Shown in pieces: positions 16,062 to 25,041 of a stretch of DNA of 64,000 nucleotides (its first letter is position 1; each line of letters opens with the position of its first letter). This stretch comes from Mesostigma viride (lineage: Eukaryota > Streptophyta > Mesostigmatophyceae > Mesostigmatales > Mesostigmataceae), in the NCBI GenBank assembly GCA_009746045.1, contig RPFO01000106.1:441925-505924 (forward strand), given 5' to 3'. A program made the position numbers and the translations under genes. Under the pieces are notes generated by a model that worked only from the letters and a program-made list of their open reading frames with translations, did not search any database and was not told the DNA's origin.

Positions 16062-17084
16062 TCAAGATTTGCACAAGGGAAAGTTGAAGTTACGAGACCA
16101 TCGAGCTAGTTGTGTTTTATTAAGCACTCCTGATCGCCAGGACTCCAAGAACGCCCTAGAAACGACGGCCGGCGTAACTATTCCCTGAACGAGGACTGTA
16201 CACTTAATTACCTCGGGGAACTCGAAGAAGTTACGCCTGGTCGTTGTGGTCCCGCCCACCGCCCCCGACGCCAGATTCTCCACCAACTGGGCGGCCGTCT
16301 GTTTGTCCTGGTTCTCTTCCCTGATGTGCCACCTCCTCAACATGCACTTCACAGTCCCACCAGCTCCATCCACCTCCCCCTTTCCGTGCTGCTCCCCAAA
16401 GTAATTCCACTCAAATGACTCCAGGTGCGGATCCTCCGTCAGCAGCCGGGCCATTTCCGCGATCACATTCCTTGACTTGAACTGCATGGAGCAATTGTCC
16501 GACCACCCAATGAAGCGCTTCACCTCTACCCCTTCTGACCGTAGTGTCGCCAGGATTTTGAGGATAGCAAAACGGAGGGCCCGCCCGTCCCTTTTCATTC
16601 CGCCCTGTCCGATGAAGTGAAACTCCCTTCTCACGACCTTTCCCGACGCTGGATCCAAGTAGCGCACGATCCAGGGCATAAGGACGAATGTGACTGGATG
16701 CCAATACTGTGCTTGGAGATTGTGATAGGTGTAAGACTGGTAGTTCTCCGCGTAATCTGTGTGGCATACAAGGTCCCCCACCCGCATCCTTGAGAGACAT
16801 TCCTTGGAGGCGTCCGCTTGCCACCACGCGTTGAAGCAATGCTGGATGAAGTCCGGCCACTTGTCAACAATCGCCTCCTTTAGCTCCGTTGGTGTGGACT
16901 TGACGTCGACTTGCGTCAATCGCTGCCCACCAGCCTTTGCGATCTCGTCACAGTCGTCCTGCATATGCGCAATGTGCACATACAGAAAAGACCAACTTCG
17001 ACCCACCAATGACCTGTAGGAAGAAAAAAGACAGGACCTCAGGAAACATTGCAAAAGAAACGCCTTGGGGCGCAACCACTCCAC
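16062..17084 (-). CDS. Transposase-like protein, RNase H-like DDE core
   Basis: Coding is convincing from about 16963 (DDCDEIAKAGG) downward. Motifs in order: VCHTDYAENYQSYT (first acidic position), an IGWSDNCSMQFKSRN block (second acidic, the S-D-x-x-x-x-Q-F-K-S/N pattern), then WNYFGEQHGKGEVDGAGG (HGKG-x-x-D-G-x-G-G block, third acidic site), then a basic helix. This order is that of DDE/RNase-H-fold transposases. Coding shifts frame at about 16075, before the stop at 16062. Confidence 0.6.
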   Translation of the reverse strand: MEWLRPKAFLLQCFLRSCLFSSYRSLVGRSWSFLYVHIAHMQDDCDEIAKAGGQRLTQVDVKSTPTELKEAIVDKWPDFIQHCFNAWWQADASKECLSRMRVGDLVCHTDYAENYQSYTYHNLQAQYWHPVTFVLMPWIVRYLDPASGKVVRREFHFIGQGGMKRDGRALRFAILKILATLRSEGVEVKRFIGWSDNCSMQFKSRNVIAEMARLLTEDPHLESFEWNYFGEQHGKGEVDGAGGTVKCMLRRWHIREENQDKQTAAQLVENLASGAVGGTTTTRRNFFEFPEVIKCTVLVQGIVTPAVVSRAFLESWRSGVLNKTQLARWSRNFNFPLCKS

Positions 17085-17829
17085 TAAAAATTACCTCTGG
17101 CCCAAGAACCTCAGGAAACATTGCAAAAGAAACGCCTTGGGGCGCAACCACTCCACTAAAAATTACCTCTGGCCCAAGAACCTCAGGAAACATTGCAAAA
17201 GAAACGCCTTGGGGCGCAACCACTCCACTAAAAATTACCTCTGGCCCAAGAACCGCACCCGGCGGCACATCCTGCATCTCGTATCTGGTCCATGAAATCA
17301 GGTGGTTGGAAGCCTCCTCCCGTTCGCATAACATGAAGTTCCGAATTCCACACTTGGGAGCCCGGCAAGTGCCCAACACACAAGCCTTACGCCGGATCGA
17401 GCAAACCCCCAACTCCTCGCCCAGGTCATGATCGGGCACCCCTTCCTCGTCGTCCAGCACCCTCCCATGCATGGGCAGATCCTCAAGTTCGCCCTGAAAA
17501 GGCTGAACCTGCGGCCGCGACGACCCCACAGACGACCTCGAACCTCCCCCCTCCCTCATCCCCTCCACCTCACAAGTAAACTTGTTCACCCACTCTGTCG
17601 TGTGAGTGGCTTTGAAAATGGAACATGTGGGCACGGACGACCCCACGTCGAGCTGGCTACCATGATCGCACGCGTGGCATTCAGGTCCGCACTCGCATCT
17701 GGCATGAAAAGTTGCACGAAATTTGGCCAACCCCCCAACCATGGACTGCATGGTAGTGTGGTGCACTGGCATGCGCACAAGTTCCGCATTTTCCACCGCC
17801 CCTTGACGCATGCGGGCATATGCTTGCAA
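16948..17829 (-). CDS. Transposase-like protein, Cys-rich middle segment with 72-bp repeats
   Basis: No good ATG context; it continues the preceding segment by a frame change. It contains CECGPECHACDHG and CRAPKCGIRNFMLC Cys clusters, likely zinc-binding. Then three tandem 24-residue units encoded by the 72-bp repeats at 17039-17254. Each unit contains CCAGAG|GTAATT, a good splice donor, and the last stretch ends with a pyrimidine-rich acceptor (CTTCCTACAG near 17015). The repeats may therefore be intronic rather than coding. Confidence 0.45.
   Translation of the reverse strand: MQAYARMRQGAVENAELVRMPVHHTTMQSMVGGLAKFRATFHARCECGPECHACDHGSQLDVGSSVPTCSIFKATHTTEWVNKFTCEVEGMREGGGSRSSVGSSRPQVQPFQGELEDLPMHGRVLDDEEGVPDHDLGEELGVCSIRRKACVLGTCRAPKCGIRNFMLCEREEASNHLISWTRYEMQDVPPGAVLGPEVIFSGVVAPQGVSFAMFPEVLGPEVIFSGVVAPQGVSFAMFPEVLGPEVIFSGVVAPQGVSFAMFPEVLSFFFLQVIGGSKLVFSVCAHCAYAGRL
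17039..17254. repeat. 72-bp tandem repeat, three copies
   Basis: Unit starts at 17039, 17111 and 17183 with exact 72-bp spacing and apparently identical sequence. The length is a multiple of three, so the minus-strand frame is kept. It carries a duplicated potential 5' splice site on the minus strand. Confidence 0.9.
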
Positions 17830-18740
17830 AAAGTAGTGTATCCCACATGAACTGTGCTCTTCTGATTCGTGCGAGGCATTGACATCCCCTCCTCCGTCTC
17901 CATAATCACCTGATTTCCCCCCCTCACGCCCTCCTCTCCCTCCCCCCCCTCCCCCTTCCTACTGTCCATCCGCCGCGGTGGCTTCAACTCCGGATGGCGG
18001 GAAATGAACACTTCGTAAATCTTCGACTTGGAGACAGTATAGTAGCGCGCCCCCTCCGAAAACGCTAGTGTATGTTTGTAATCCCTTCTTGTCCATTCAC
18101 AATGAACATCCTTCATGTTCGGAGACGCCCGCGTCAAGTTATCATCCCTCCAGCACGCTTGTATCAGGGCAATCACTTCCGTCGGAAGCTCGTCTTTCCT
18201 CCTTCTCCTCTCTGGCGCTCTCAGCAAAAGGTCGTCCTCCCCTTCTTCCATTCCATCCCTGTGACCCCGAACAGTTGCGACAAAGCGCCTGTCAATCCCG
18301 AACGCGCGCTCCACAATCCTGTCCGGGACGCCCTCCATTGCCTTCGTAACAAGTCCACACAAGGCCCACCTAAGCCCACGATCCTTCTCAGATGTTCCCA
18401 AGTCGCCAAAAGCCTTCTTGATGGTATCCCGAAGAGATTCCGCCCAACTTTCAGGAAGCCCGTCGTCACAGTTCTTCCTCTTCTTAATGCCGTTGCTCTC
18501 CGCCACCATGGCATTTAGTCTTGAAGCTGCGCAAGACAGAACCTCCGCGCTCATCTCTGGCGTCCTGTGGTTGTTTGCTTTCACGTGTTCCGCCATGATA
18601 GGAAAGATGGCATTGGCAATTTTGTACCCCTTGTTCTCGATGTACTTGTCGCTCCAGGGACCGCAAAGTGCAGGCTCCCGGTCGTCCTTGGACAAGGGAC
18701 GCGAACCATCGGAAACGGCCCCCCGCCCCGATCGCGCCAT
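17586..18740 (-). CDS. Transposase-like protein, N-terminal segment
   Basis: ATG at 18740. Residues about 1-190 are helical; about 190-265 contain LIQACWRDDNLTRASPNMKD, then a basic helix and a YTVSKSKIYEVFISRHPELK segment, matching the pattern F-Y-x-x-D-D-x-S-R...P...K-D and L-x-x-x-Y-x-x-F...P of the animal transposon-like family. Coding character is lost after about residue 300 (near 17835), where the next frame takes over. The remaining 80 codons are probably out of frame. Confidence 0.5.
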   Translation of the reverse strand: MARSGRGAVSDGSRPLSKDDREPALCGPWSDKYIENKGYKIANAIFPIMAEHVKANNHRTPEMSAEVLSCAASRLNAMVAESNGIKKRKNCDDGLPESWAESLRDTIKKAFGDLGTSEKDRGLRWALCGLVTKAMEGVPDRIVERAFGIDRRFVATVRGHRDGMEEGEDDLLLRAPERRRRKDELPTEVIALIQACWRDDNLTRASPNMKDVHCEWTRRDYKHTLAFSEGARYYTVSKSKIYEVFISRHPELKPPRRMDSRKGEGGEGEEGVRGGNQVIMETEEGMSMPRTNQKSTVHVGYTTFCKHMPACVKGRWKMRNLCACQCTTLPCSPWLGGWPNFVQLFMPDASADLNATRAIMVASSTWGRPCPHVPFSKPLTRQSG

Positions 18741-18927
18741 CAGACTTTGGTCAGACGGCAGCTGATTTTTTTCGCCTCTTAACCCCTAAATGGGCAGAAA
18801 TACTGCCGATGCATCGGCTGTAACTTCACAATTTTGCAAACCAGATGCCATCCAACCCACCCATATCCAATGGCTGTCCTTGGGGGCCAAGCATGTCCAT
18901 GAGTTGCCCTTCGGGTTGGTATATCAC

Positions 18928-18940
18928 AACCTTACATATA
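18928..18940. repeat. Target-site duplication, left copy
   Basis: AACCTTACATATA, matching 25015-25027 and 25029-25041. It marks the 3' end of the minus-strand retrotransposon. Confidence 0.7.
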
Positions 18941-19150
18941 TTCATTGAGAATGATAGATTACGGAGGTGAGATAGGCATGCAACATAAGGAAAAACCCGA
19001 TAACTGGGAGAATAACCCTGAAGAAATTAATAGTAATCTGACACAGACATCCAAGGATCACGCCAGCGGCACAAGGTACAACTAACTATACATCACAAAA
19101 CTACACGCAGCAACAGCGCTGCCGGCCCACCATGCAGGCCTGGAAGGGAT

Positions 19151-22100
19151 CTAGACCGCATGGGTCGCGACAAAGTCGGCCCGGGTGCGGCGGAATAACA
19201 CATCAGCCACGGTGCGAGTGAGGGCGAGTGACAGACGCTGCCGCCAATACGAGGACCACGTGCGGGCCGACCACGGGGCGGTCTGACCCTCGAGGTCGAG
19301 GCGGTCTTCACGGCGCTGGCAGCACTCGTGGAAAAACTCCGCTGTCTTGGGGCCCATGGCCCCGAACTCCTCAAGGACAAAGGGGATGACCCGGTGGGGC
19401 CCCACATTGCCGTAGGAGGCAAACTTGTCGCGCTCAGCCACAGCGGCAGCAGCGCCGGCATCCACAGCCGCCCGGAGGATGTGGCGACCGGAAAGCGGCC
19501 GAGCCACGGAGACATCGATGAGCAGGTGGCAACCCTGCCCGTCGTAGTCAAGCACGGTAATGTCGGGGCGATGGTTGGGTGAGTAGAGGGCGGCCCCATC
19601 CGCGTCCTCGCACTTGATGGTGGAGTGGGGAAAGACCGACCGAACCATGGCACACACCACCCGGAGGAGAGCGGTATGGAGATAGAGGAACCAGTTCTGG
19701 TTCTGCTGGCCACCCATGCACGCGATGTAGTGCGTCCCAGTAGTATCCAGAGCAAGCCCGCAGCTGCCGCAGGACGCACCCGCCGTGATGAGAGGTTGCG
19801 GGGCAAAGAGCTGGTGGCGGAGAGCGATGGCGTAAAGGGCCGGAACCAGTGTGAACAAAGGGCTCATGGGGAGGGCGCGCAGGAATGCGGACCCCACGCT
19901 CCCCTCAAGGGAAACGGAGTGAAGCCAAGCCTTCCCCTGATCGTTCAAGCTCGCATGCAGACCCATCCAGTCGGCACAGTGTAGTATACCCGCGTAGGTC
20001 TTTTGTTGTTTTTCATGAACGCAGGCAGGGAAGACACTAGGACTGACGACAGTGGACACGCCGGGCGTGCCCCGGGGCAGGCGACGGTGGACGGCCTGAG
20101 CGGGGCGGACGAGGTCGCAAGCCTGCTGGATCCCGAGGTAAGAATCCTGCACAGCCTGCACAAAGGGGAAGGGGGATGGGGTGACCAAGTCGGGAATGGC
20201 GCTGACGGCGCTGGGGACCAACCGGCGGATCTCCGCCCAGGCCTGAGCAACAGAGCCAAGGAAGGCGGCGGGGGCGAGGCGGGCGGCGCGGGTGAGCCCA
20301 CACCCGCCCATGCGGCAGGGGAGGGTGGCCAAGCGCATGGAGTGAGCTGGCAGGCTAGGGCCGGGGAGGAGCACCTGCAAGGCGGCCTGAATGCGCTCGT
20401 CATGGCCTTCCGCGGCAAGCCGCACCAAGTGGGGGGGAGCGCCACGGAGCCAGTGAACCACCCGCGGGTGGGCGCAAAACCACAGGAGGAGCCCTTTGGT
20501 CTGGGGGTCCTTGAGGCGCGCCCAAGTCTCGAGGACATGGGTGCGCTGTTCCACGGTGGCCCGGAGCTCCTCTTCGACGTAGTCAGGGTCACCCACAGGG
20601 ACGCCCAGGCACGAGAAACCACGCGCCCGCGCCAATGCCCCCGGGATAGCCGCGGGGAAGCCAGAGCAGTCCCCCTGGGGCGAAAAGACTGCACACTTGG
20701 GGAGGGTGAGCCGAAGGTTGATGGCCGCCATGGCCACTTCAAGGGCAGCCAGGGCGGCAACCACAGCGTCGGCCGGGCCAAGGGCATGGATATCGTCCAT
20801 ATAGGCGAGGAGCACGACATCCGGGTGCGCAGCGTGGACACCTTGGAGAGCCTTGTGCAGCGGGGCAGACAGGTAAAAGGGGCCGAGGGGGTCACCTTGC
20901 TGGGTTCCCGTGCGGGAAGCGATGTCGGCGAACGTCCCATCCTCCATGAGGAAGGAGAGTTGAGTGGGTTCGCCGTAGCAGGCTGCTGTCCACGCAAGAA
21001 GGTCAGGGAACGCCTCGCCGACGGCCTCAAAGATGCTAGCCTTGGTGACAGCATTGAACGCATTGTGGCAATCCACCTTCAGCGCCACATGGGTCGGATG
21101 CGTCTCGAGGTAGGCCTGAACTGTGTGCACGATGATGTCGCTGCCCCCTTTGGTGGCGACGCCAAGCTGGGCCGCGACGGACTCCTCAGTATCACTCCGG
21201 TTGGGGCAGAAGTAGGCGCGAAACTCGGGGGCCTTTTGGCGACAAATGACCTTACTCACCAGCTTGCGTAGGACCTCGCCGCAAGCAATGGGACGAACGC
21301 GGCCAGCAGGCGGGGGGACGTCGTCTTTCAGGAGGGCAATGAGGCGTGCCCCAGCCAGCCAAGGGCGCGCCGCGGGGGCCAGGGACCCCGCGGCCAAGTC
21401 GGCGGCAGCCTCAAAGAGTGCGGTCGCCCCGCCATGGCCCGCCATCACGGAGAGGTGCTCGTAGCGCCAGCCTGAGGGGCCGGTGGAGGAGGCGTTCGGC
21501 AGATCCTTCAGCACAGCCGTGAAGATGTCCAGGTCCAGGACAATAGGCGGGGGCGGGGGGGTGGCCGGGGCGGGCACCGCAAAGGCCGGTTCGTCGGGGT
21601 GAAGGTCGCGCAAAGCCTGCAGGGTCGGGGGAGTGGAGGGAGCCAACGCGGTCAGTTCAAGCTTTTGCATGGCCCGGCTCAATTCACCTACCTTCACCAA
21701 CCGCATGACGTCAGCTTCCACCCGGGCAAAGGAGGCGGCCCCCGACACCCGGGTGGAGGCCGGAGGCTGCAGCGCCCACAGCCCTTCCCAATCCCCGAGG
21801 AGGAACCGCCGGCAGCGAGCGATGACCGCACCCTGTACGCCACGCACGCCCCGCTCCAACGGCGCTAAGAGGAGCCGGGGGGTGACGAGAAACAGCTTGT
21901 GGCCGAGTTCGTCGAGAGGGTGACTATGCATCCGGGCCAGGGAAAGCAGGGCGCAGCGCGTAAACAAGCTCCGGGCGCGGTGAGGGACGTCCGGGAGCGT
22001 CATGCAAGGGTTGCGCGCACAGGCGGCAAAAGGGAGCGTGGCCAGGAATGCCCAGCCTGCCGAGAGGTCCCCCGGATCGCTCGTACCCTGCGATGCCGGT

Positions 22101-23071
22101 GGAGGGGCAGGGGCCGACCGAGGGGCCGCCCCGGACCGGGAGGCCGGTGCGGCCGCCGGGCCGCCGGGCAGGCCGTTCTGGGGGGTTTGGCGGCGGCACT
22201 GCCGCTCATGCTGGTACCGCCCGTGGATCGAAAAAATCCGCTGGCAATGGGCTGCCGGGCAGCGGTAGCAGTCCATGGCGCGCATGGCGGCCTCCGTGAT
22301 GTGGGGGTGGGAAGCCCGAATGTGCACCAGCAACGAATTCCGGTTGGGCAGGCGCGCGCCACACGGGTCACCAAGGGGACCATCGACTTGGCAATAATGG
22401 AAGCCATCTGAGGGGGTGCGCCCACCCGGTTGGGCCGGCCCGGGTCGAGAGGGGGAGGGGTCGGGAGCACCCTCAGCCAGAGGAACTACAGCTGCAGCGG
22501 AACCCAGGGCGGGGCCGGCCGCCGGGCGGTCAGCAGGGCTCGTGGCAGCCGAGGACAAGACCGGCGCGGGGACGGCCCCCACGGCCGGGAGGGGGGCGCT
22601 GGAGGAGGCAGCCAAGCCGGCGCGCGACCCACGACCACGCACAGGGGAGGCAGGTGTCGGGGCAGGCGCGTGGGACTGGCGGCGCACGGACACGGGCGAG
22701 GGCCCCAGCGGGAGAACGCCAGGAGGCAAGGGGGAAAGGACCGCGGCCCGGCAAAGGGGGCAGGTGGCGGAGGTCGCGTGCAAGCTCGTGGCGATGCAAG
22801 CTTGATGGAAGACGTGGCCGCAAGCAGGGAGGCGGCAGAGACCGTCACCAGGGCGAGGCAGGTCCAAGCAGATGGGGCAGGAGGGGCCGCTGGCAGTGAC
22901 ATCCACCAAGTGGGCCGGCCCGTAGTGGGCGGGCGCCGCGTCCCACCCCAGCTCCCAGCTCGGCAGTCGGGCGATCTCATCGGCGGAGAGAAGACGGCGG
23001 CGCGGACCAGCAGGGTGCCAGACATGGGGGATGCCCGCAAGCTCGAGCACATCGTGCAAGATGGCGGGCAC
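19151..23071 (-). CDS. Non-LTR retrotransposon polyprotein: RING, RT, CCHC, restriction-like endonuclease
   Basis: 1,306 codons, uninterrupted. Residues about 65-112: RING finger (CPICLDLP, then CGHVFHQAC, then CPLCRAAV). About 225-300: C2H2-like fingers. About 590-880: reverse transcriptase with RPIACGEVLRKLVSK, a GTQQGDPLGP block and catalytic AYMDD near 756. About 1095-1115: CCHC knuckle (CGSCG...THYIAC). About 1165-1190: restriction-like endonuclease RPDITVL...LIDVSV. The nominal start is GTG; no ATG precedes the RING. The frame is open upstream to the 9-C run at 23102-23110, where a one-base shift would fuse it to the PHD ORF. It probably copies its RNA at a nicked target. Confidence 0.85.
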   Translation of the reverse strand: MPAILHDVLELAGIPHVWHPAGPRRRLLSADEIARLPSWELGWDAAPAHYGPAHLVDVTASGPSCPICLDLPRPGDGLCRLPACGHVFHQACIATSLHATSATCPLCRAAVLSPLPPGVLPLGPSPVSVRRQSHAPAPTPASPVRGRGSRAGLAASSSAPLPAVGAVPAPVLSSAATSPADRPAAGPALGSAAAVVPLAEGAPDPSPSRPGPAQPGGRTPSDGFHYCQVDGPLGDPCGARLPNRNSLLVHIRASHPHITEAAMRAMDCYRCPAAHCQRIFSIHGRYQHERQCRRQTPQNGLPGGPAAAPASRSGAAPRSAPAPPPASQGTSDPGDLSAGWAFLATLPFAACARNPCMTLPDVPHRARSLFTRCALLSLARMHSHPLDELGHKLFLVTPRLLLAPLERGVRGVQGAVIARCRRFLLGDWEGLWALQPPASTRVSGAASFARVEADVMRLVKVGELSRAMQKLELTALAPSTPPTLQALRDLHPDEPAFAVPAPATPPPPPIVLDLDIFTAVLKDLPNASSTGPSGWRYEHLSVMAGHGGATALFEAAADLAAGSLAPAARPWLAGARLIALLKDDVPPPAGRVRPIACGEVLRKLVSKVICRQKAPEFRAYFCPNRSDTEESVAAQLGVATKGGSDIIVHTVQAYLETHPTHVALKVDCHNAFNAVTKASIFEAVGEAFPDLLAWTAACYGEPTQLSFLMEDGTFADIASRTGTQQGDPLGPFYLSAPLHKALQGVHAAHPDVVLLAYMDDIHALGPADAVVAALAALEVAMAAINLRLTLPKCAVFSPQGDCSGFPAAIPGALARARGFSCLGVPVGDPDYVEEELRATVEQRTHVLETWARLKDPQTKGLLLWFCAHPRVVHWLRGAPPHLVRLAAEGHDERIQAALQVLLPGPSLPAHSMRLATLPCRMGGCGLTRAARLAPAAFLGSVAQAWAEIRRLVPSAVSAIPDLVTPSPFPFVQAVQDSYLGIQQACDLVRPAQAVHRRLPRGTPGVSTVVSPSVFPACVHEKQQKTYAGILHCADWMGLHASLNDQGKAWLHSVSLEGSVGSAFLRALPMSPLFTLVPALYAIALRHQLFAPQPLITAGASCGSCGLALDTTGTHYIACMGGQQNQNWFLYLHTALLRVVCAMVRSVFPHSTIKCEDADGAALYSPNHRPDITVLDYDGQGCHLLIDVSVARPLSGRHILRAAVDAGAAAAVAERDKFASYGNVGPHRVIPFVLEEFGAMGPKTAEFFHECCQRREDRLDLEGQTAPWSARTWSSYWRQRLSLALTRTVADVLFRRTRADFVATHAV

Positions 23072-23085
23072 GGCCGCACCCGCGC

Positions 23086-24357
23086 TCAGCTCAAGAACAC
23101 GCCCCCCCCCGCATCGTACAGAACCAGGTCGCCGGCGTGCACGGTGACAGGAGCCCCGAAGTCAACGCGCAGGCGGGCGGCTTGCGCTGGGGTGACCGCC
23201 GTAGTCAAGCGCCCGTGGGCCTGCGCAACAAGGCCGGCCGAGCCGGGCCCGGCAGAGGCAAGAAACGTGTGCAGCTGAGGGCGATCGAGCAAGGCGTGGT
23301 CGGTGGCCCCCCCAGCGAGATATGTCGCACGGGCGGCCTGCTGGGCCTGCACGGCAAGCCCTGTAGCAAAGAGCACCACCGCCTGCGCCACTTGAGCGTC
23401 CAGATTCAGGAGCCATTCTTGGCGCACCGCGGGCAGGTGCCAAGGCAGGCGGCCGCCGGCATGGTAGTCCTCGAGGACAAACCCCCAAAGCGTGGAGGCA
23501 AGGACAGGGGGGGAGGCTGCCTGCAGCATGTGCCGGACACGAACCACAAGGGCACTAAATTCAGGGGGCCGTGGGAGCGTAGGAAACGCCGCGTGCAAGC
23601 CGACAGCGTCCAACAGCAAGGGGCAATACAGCCAAGAGAACGTGGCGTGCCGGAGCGCGCTGACGCCCGCAATGTTGGTGGGGGGCCAAACGGAGAAGTC
23701 GTGGGACCCAAGCGCGGCCGACCAGGGGCCCACCACAGGAGTCGCCGCAGGGTGTCCCACAGCCTCAGGGAGGAGAGCCGCCAGGGACCCCTCAAGCACA
23801 GGAGGACGCAGGTCAGTGGCCACCGCCGTGCTGGCCGGAGGTGGATCCCCAGAGCTAGGCGGGGCAGGGCCAGGGGACCCCGCGGAGGGGCCGGACGTGA
23901 CGGCGCGGGGAGAGCGGGAGCACGGTGTGGAACCCTCCACGAGGTCCGCAAGGCCCAGGAGAGGGTCCAGCGAGGGGCTGCGGGAGGGGGCGCGGGCCGA
24001 ATGGGATCCCGGGGTCGACACGGCCGCGCGTCGGGAGCCTAGGGACGGCCGAGGCGGGGCCACGCAATGAGGGCACGCCCAAGGACCCGGGGGAGGCAGC
24101 CGGAAGAGGGGCGGGACCAAGCAGCGCGTGTGCCAGCCGCATTGGCACGAATCACACACAAGGAGACGGGGGGCATCCTCACCACTGTGGCAGACCTCGC
24201 ACACAAGCGAGAGTGGCACAGGGGCGCCACGACCGCCGTCGTCCAGGTCGCCCATCTCCTGCAGGTGCGCCGCGATGCGTAAGGACCGACGCGGCGCAGG
24301 GGCGCCACTAGGCAGCGCATCCCGCGCCCGGGAGGTGCGGCGTCGTGAAGGAGGCAT
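23086..24357 (-). CDS. Retrotransposon ORF1 with PHD finger
   Basis: 423 codons from the ATG at 24357 (an upstream GTG frame extends to 24498). Basic N-terminus (MPPSRRRTSRARD), then a PHD finger at about 53-100 (CEVCHSG, CDSCQCGWHTRC, CPHC), a long Ser/Pro-rich linker, and a helical C-terminal half of about 200 residues. A PHD finger may target the element to chromatin marks; that is inference. The stop is 14 bases upstream of the next ORF's nominal start and follows a 9-G run (minus strand) that could fuse the two. Confidence 0.75.
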   Translation of the reverse strand: MPPSRRRTSRARDALPSGAPAPRRSLRIAAHLQEMGDLDDGGRGAPVPLSLVCEVCHSGEDAPRLLVCDSCQCGWHTRCLVPPLFRLPPPGPWACPHCVAPPRPSLGSRRAAVSTPGSHSARAPSRSPSLDPLLGLADLVEGSTPCSRSPRAVTSGPSAGSPGPAPPSSGDPPPASTAVATDLRPPVLEGSLAALLPEAVGHPAATPVVGPWSAALGSHDFSVWPPTNIAGVSALRHATFSWLYCPLLLDAVGLHAAFPTLPRPPEFSALVVRVRHMLQAASPPVLASTLWGFVLEDYHAGGRLPWHLPAVRQEWLLNLDAQVAQAVVLFATGLAVQAQQAARATYLAGGATDHALLDRPQLHTFLASAGPGSAGLVAQAHGRLTTAVTPAQAARLRVDFGAPVTVHAGDLVLYDAGGGVFLS

Positions 24358-24482
24358 GGGGGAGGTGCGTAAAACAACGGAACCGGAAGCGCGGGGGGAG
24401 AGCGAGATGCGGACGCGGGGGGTTTGGGGGGCGTGCCCCCCAAGCGGGGGGTTTGGGGGGCGGCAGCCCCCCAACGCGGGGC

Positions 24483-25014
24483 GGCCGCGGTGCCGCACCT
24501 CGGCGCAGGTTTTTTCAGCTGTGCATGGAGAAAAAAACGTGTCTCAATCCAGGAACCCCCGTCGGTTCATCATGTCAGCCTAGAAAACTGGAGCGGTGGA
24601 GCCACAACTAACGGGAAAGCCGCATTCAAATTCGCCTAGCCCACGGGTCACAATTGGCCGACAGGTAGATGCAGCCAGCCCCGGGCGTGTCGCAGACAGT
24701 AATCACTACGTAGGCCGCGGTGCCGCACCTCGGCGCAGGTTTTTTCAGCTGTGCATGGAGAAAAAAACGTGTCTCAATCCAGGAACCCCCGTCGGTTCAT
24801 CATGTCAGCCTAGAAAACTGGAGCGGTGGAGCCACAACTAACGGGAAAGCCGCATTCAAATTCGCCTAGCCCACGGGTCACAATTGGCCGACAGGTAGAT
24901 GCAGCCAGCCCCGGGCGTGTCGCAGACAGTAATCACTACCGTAGGCCGCGGTGCCGCACCTCGGCGCAGGTTTTTTCAGCTGTGCATGGAGAAAAAAACG
25001 TGTCTCAATCCAGG
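24483..25014 (-). repeat. 230/231-bp tandem monomers at the retrotransposon 5' end
   Basis: GGCCGCGGTGCC starts at 24483, 24713 and 24944 (spacing 230 and 231), the last copy truncated at the element end. Near-identical copies. They lie directly upstream of ORF1 and resemble the monomeric promoter arrays of some LINEs. Confidence 0.85.
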
Positions 25015-25041
25015 AACCTTACATATAGAACCTTACATATA

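Larger units (their letters stand above)
15317..18740 (-). mobile_element. DDE-type transposase-like gene, decayed or intron-containing
   Basis: Four successive minus-strand frames together read as one protein of about 1,000 residues: N-terminal helical DNA-binding-like region, a Cys-rich middle, an RNase-H-like core with D/D/HGKG-D motifs, and a C-terminal Cys cluster plus a PYWLAEVLQEP-type segment. The same architecture is widespread as uncharacterised transposon-like proteins in animals; I cannot name the superfamily. Frame changes occur near 17835 and 16070, and an intron is plausible at about 17229-16964. No terminal inverted repeats were found for this unit. Confidence 0.55.
18941..25014 (-). 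mobile_element. R2/NeSL-like non-LTR retrotransposon, full length
   Basis: Minus-strand element bounded by the 13-bp duplication AACCTTACATATA at 18928-18940 and 25015-25027 (a further copy at 25029-25041). From 5' to 3': tandem 230/231-bp monomers (24483-25014), a PHD-finger ORF (24357-23086), an ORF with RING, RT, CCHC and restriction-like endonuclease (to 19151), and a 3' region without poly(A). Much more GC-rich than its surroundings. The RT clade is inferred from the CCHC plus RPD-x-DVSV endonuclease at the C-terminus. Confidence 0.8.

Noticed and set aside
20003..21271. 422-codon plus-strand ORF and other long frames opposite the retrotransposon
   Set aside because: Antisense shadows of a GC-rich intact minus-strand RT gene with all motifs.
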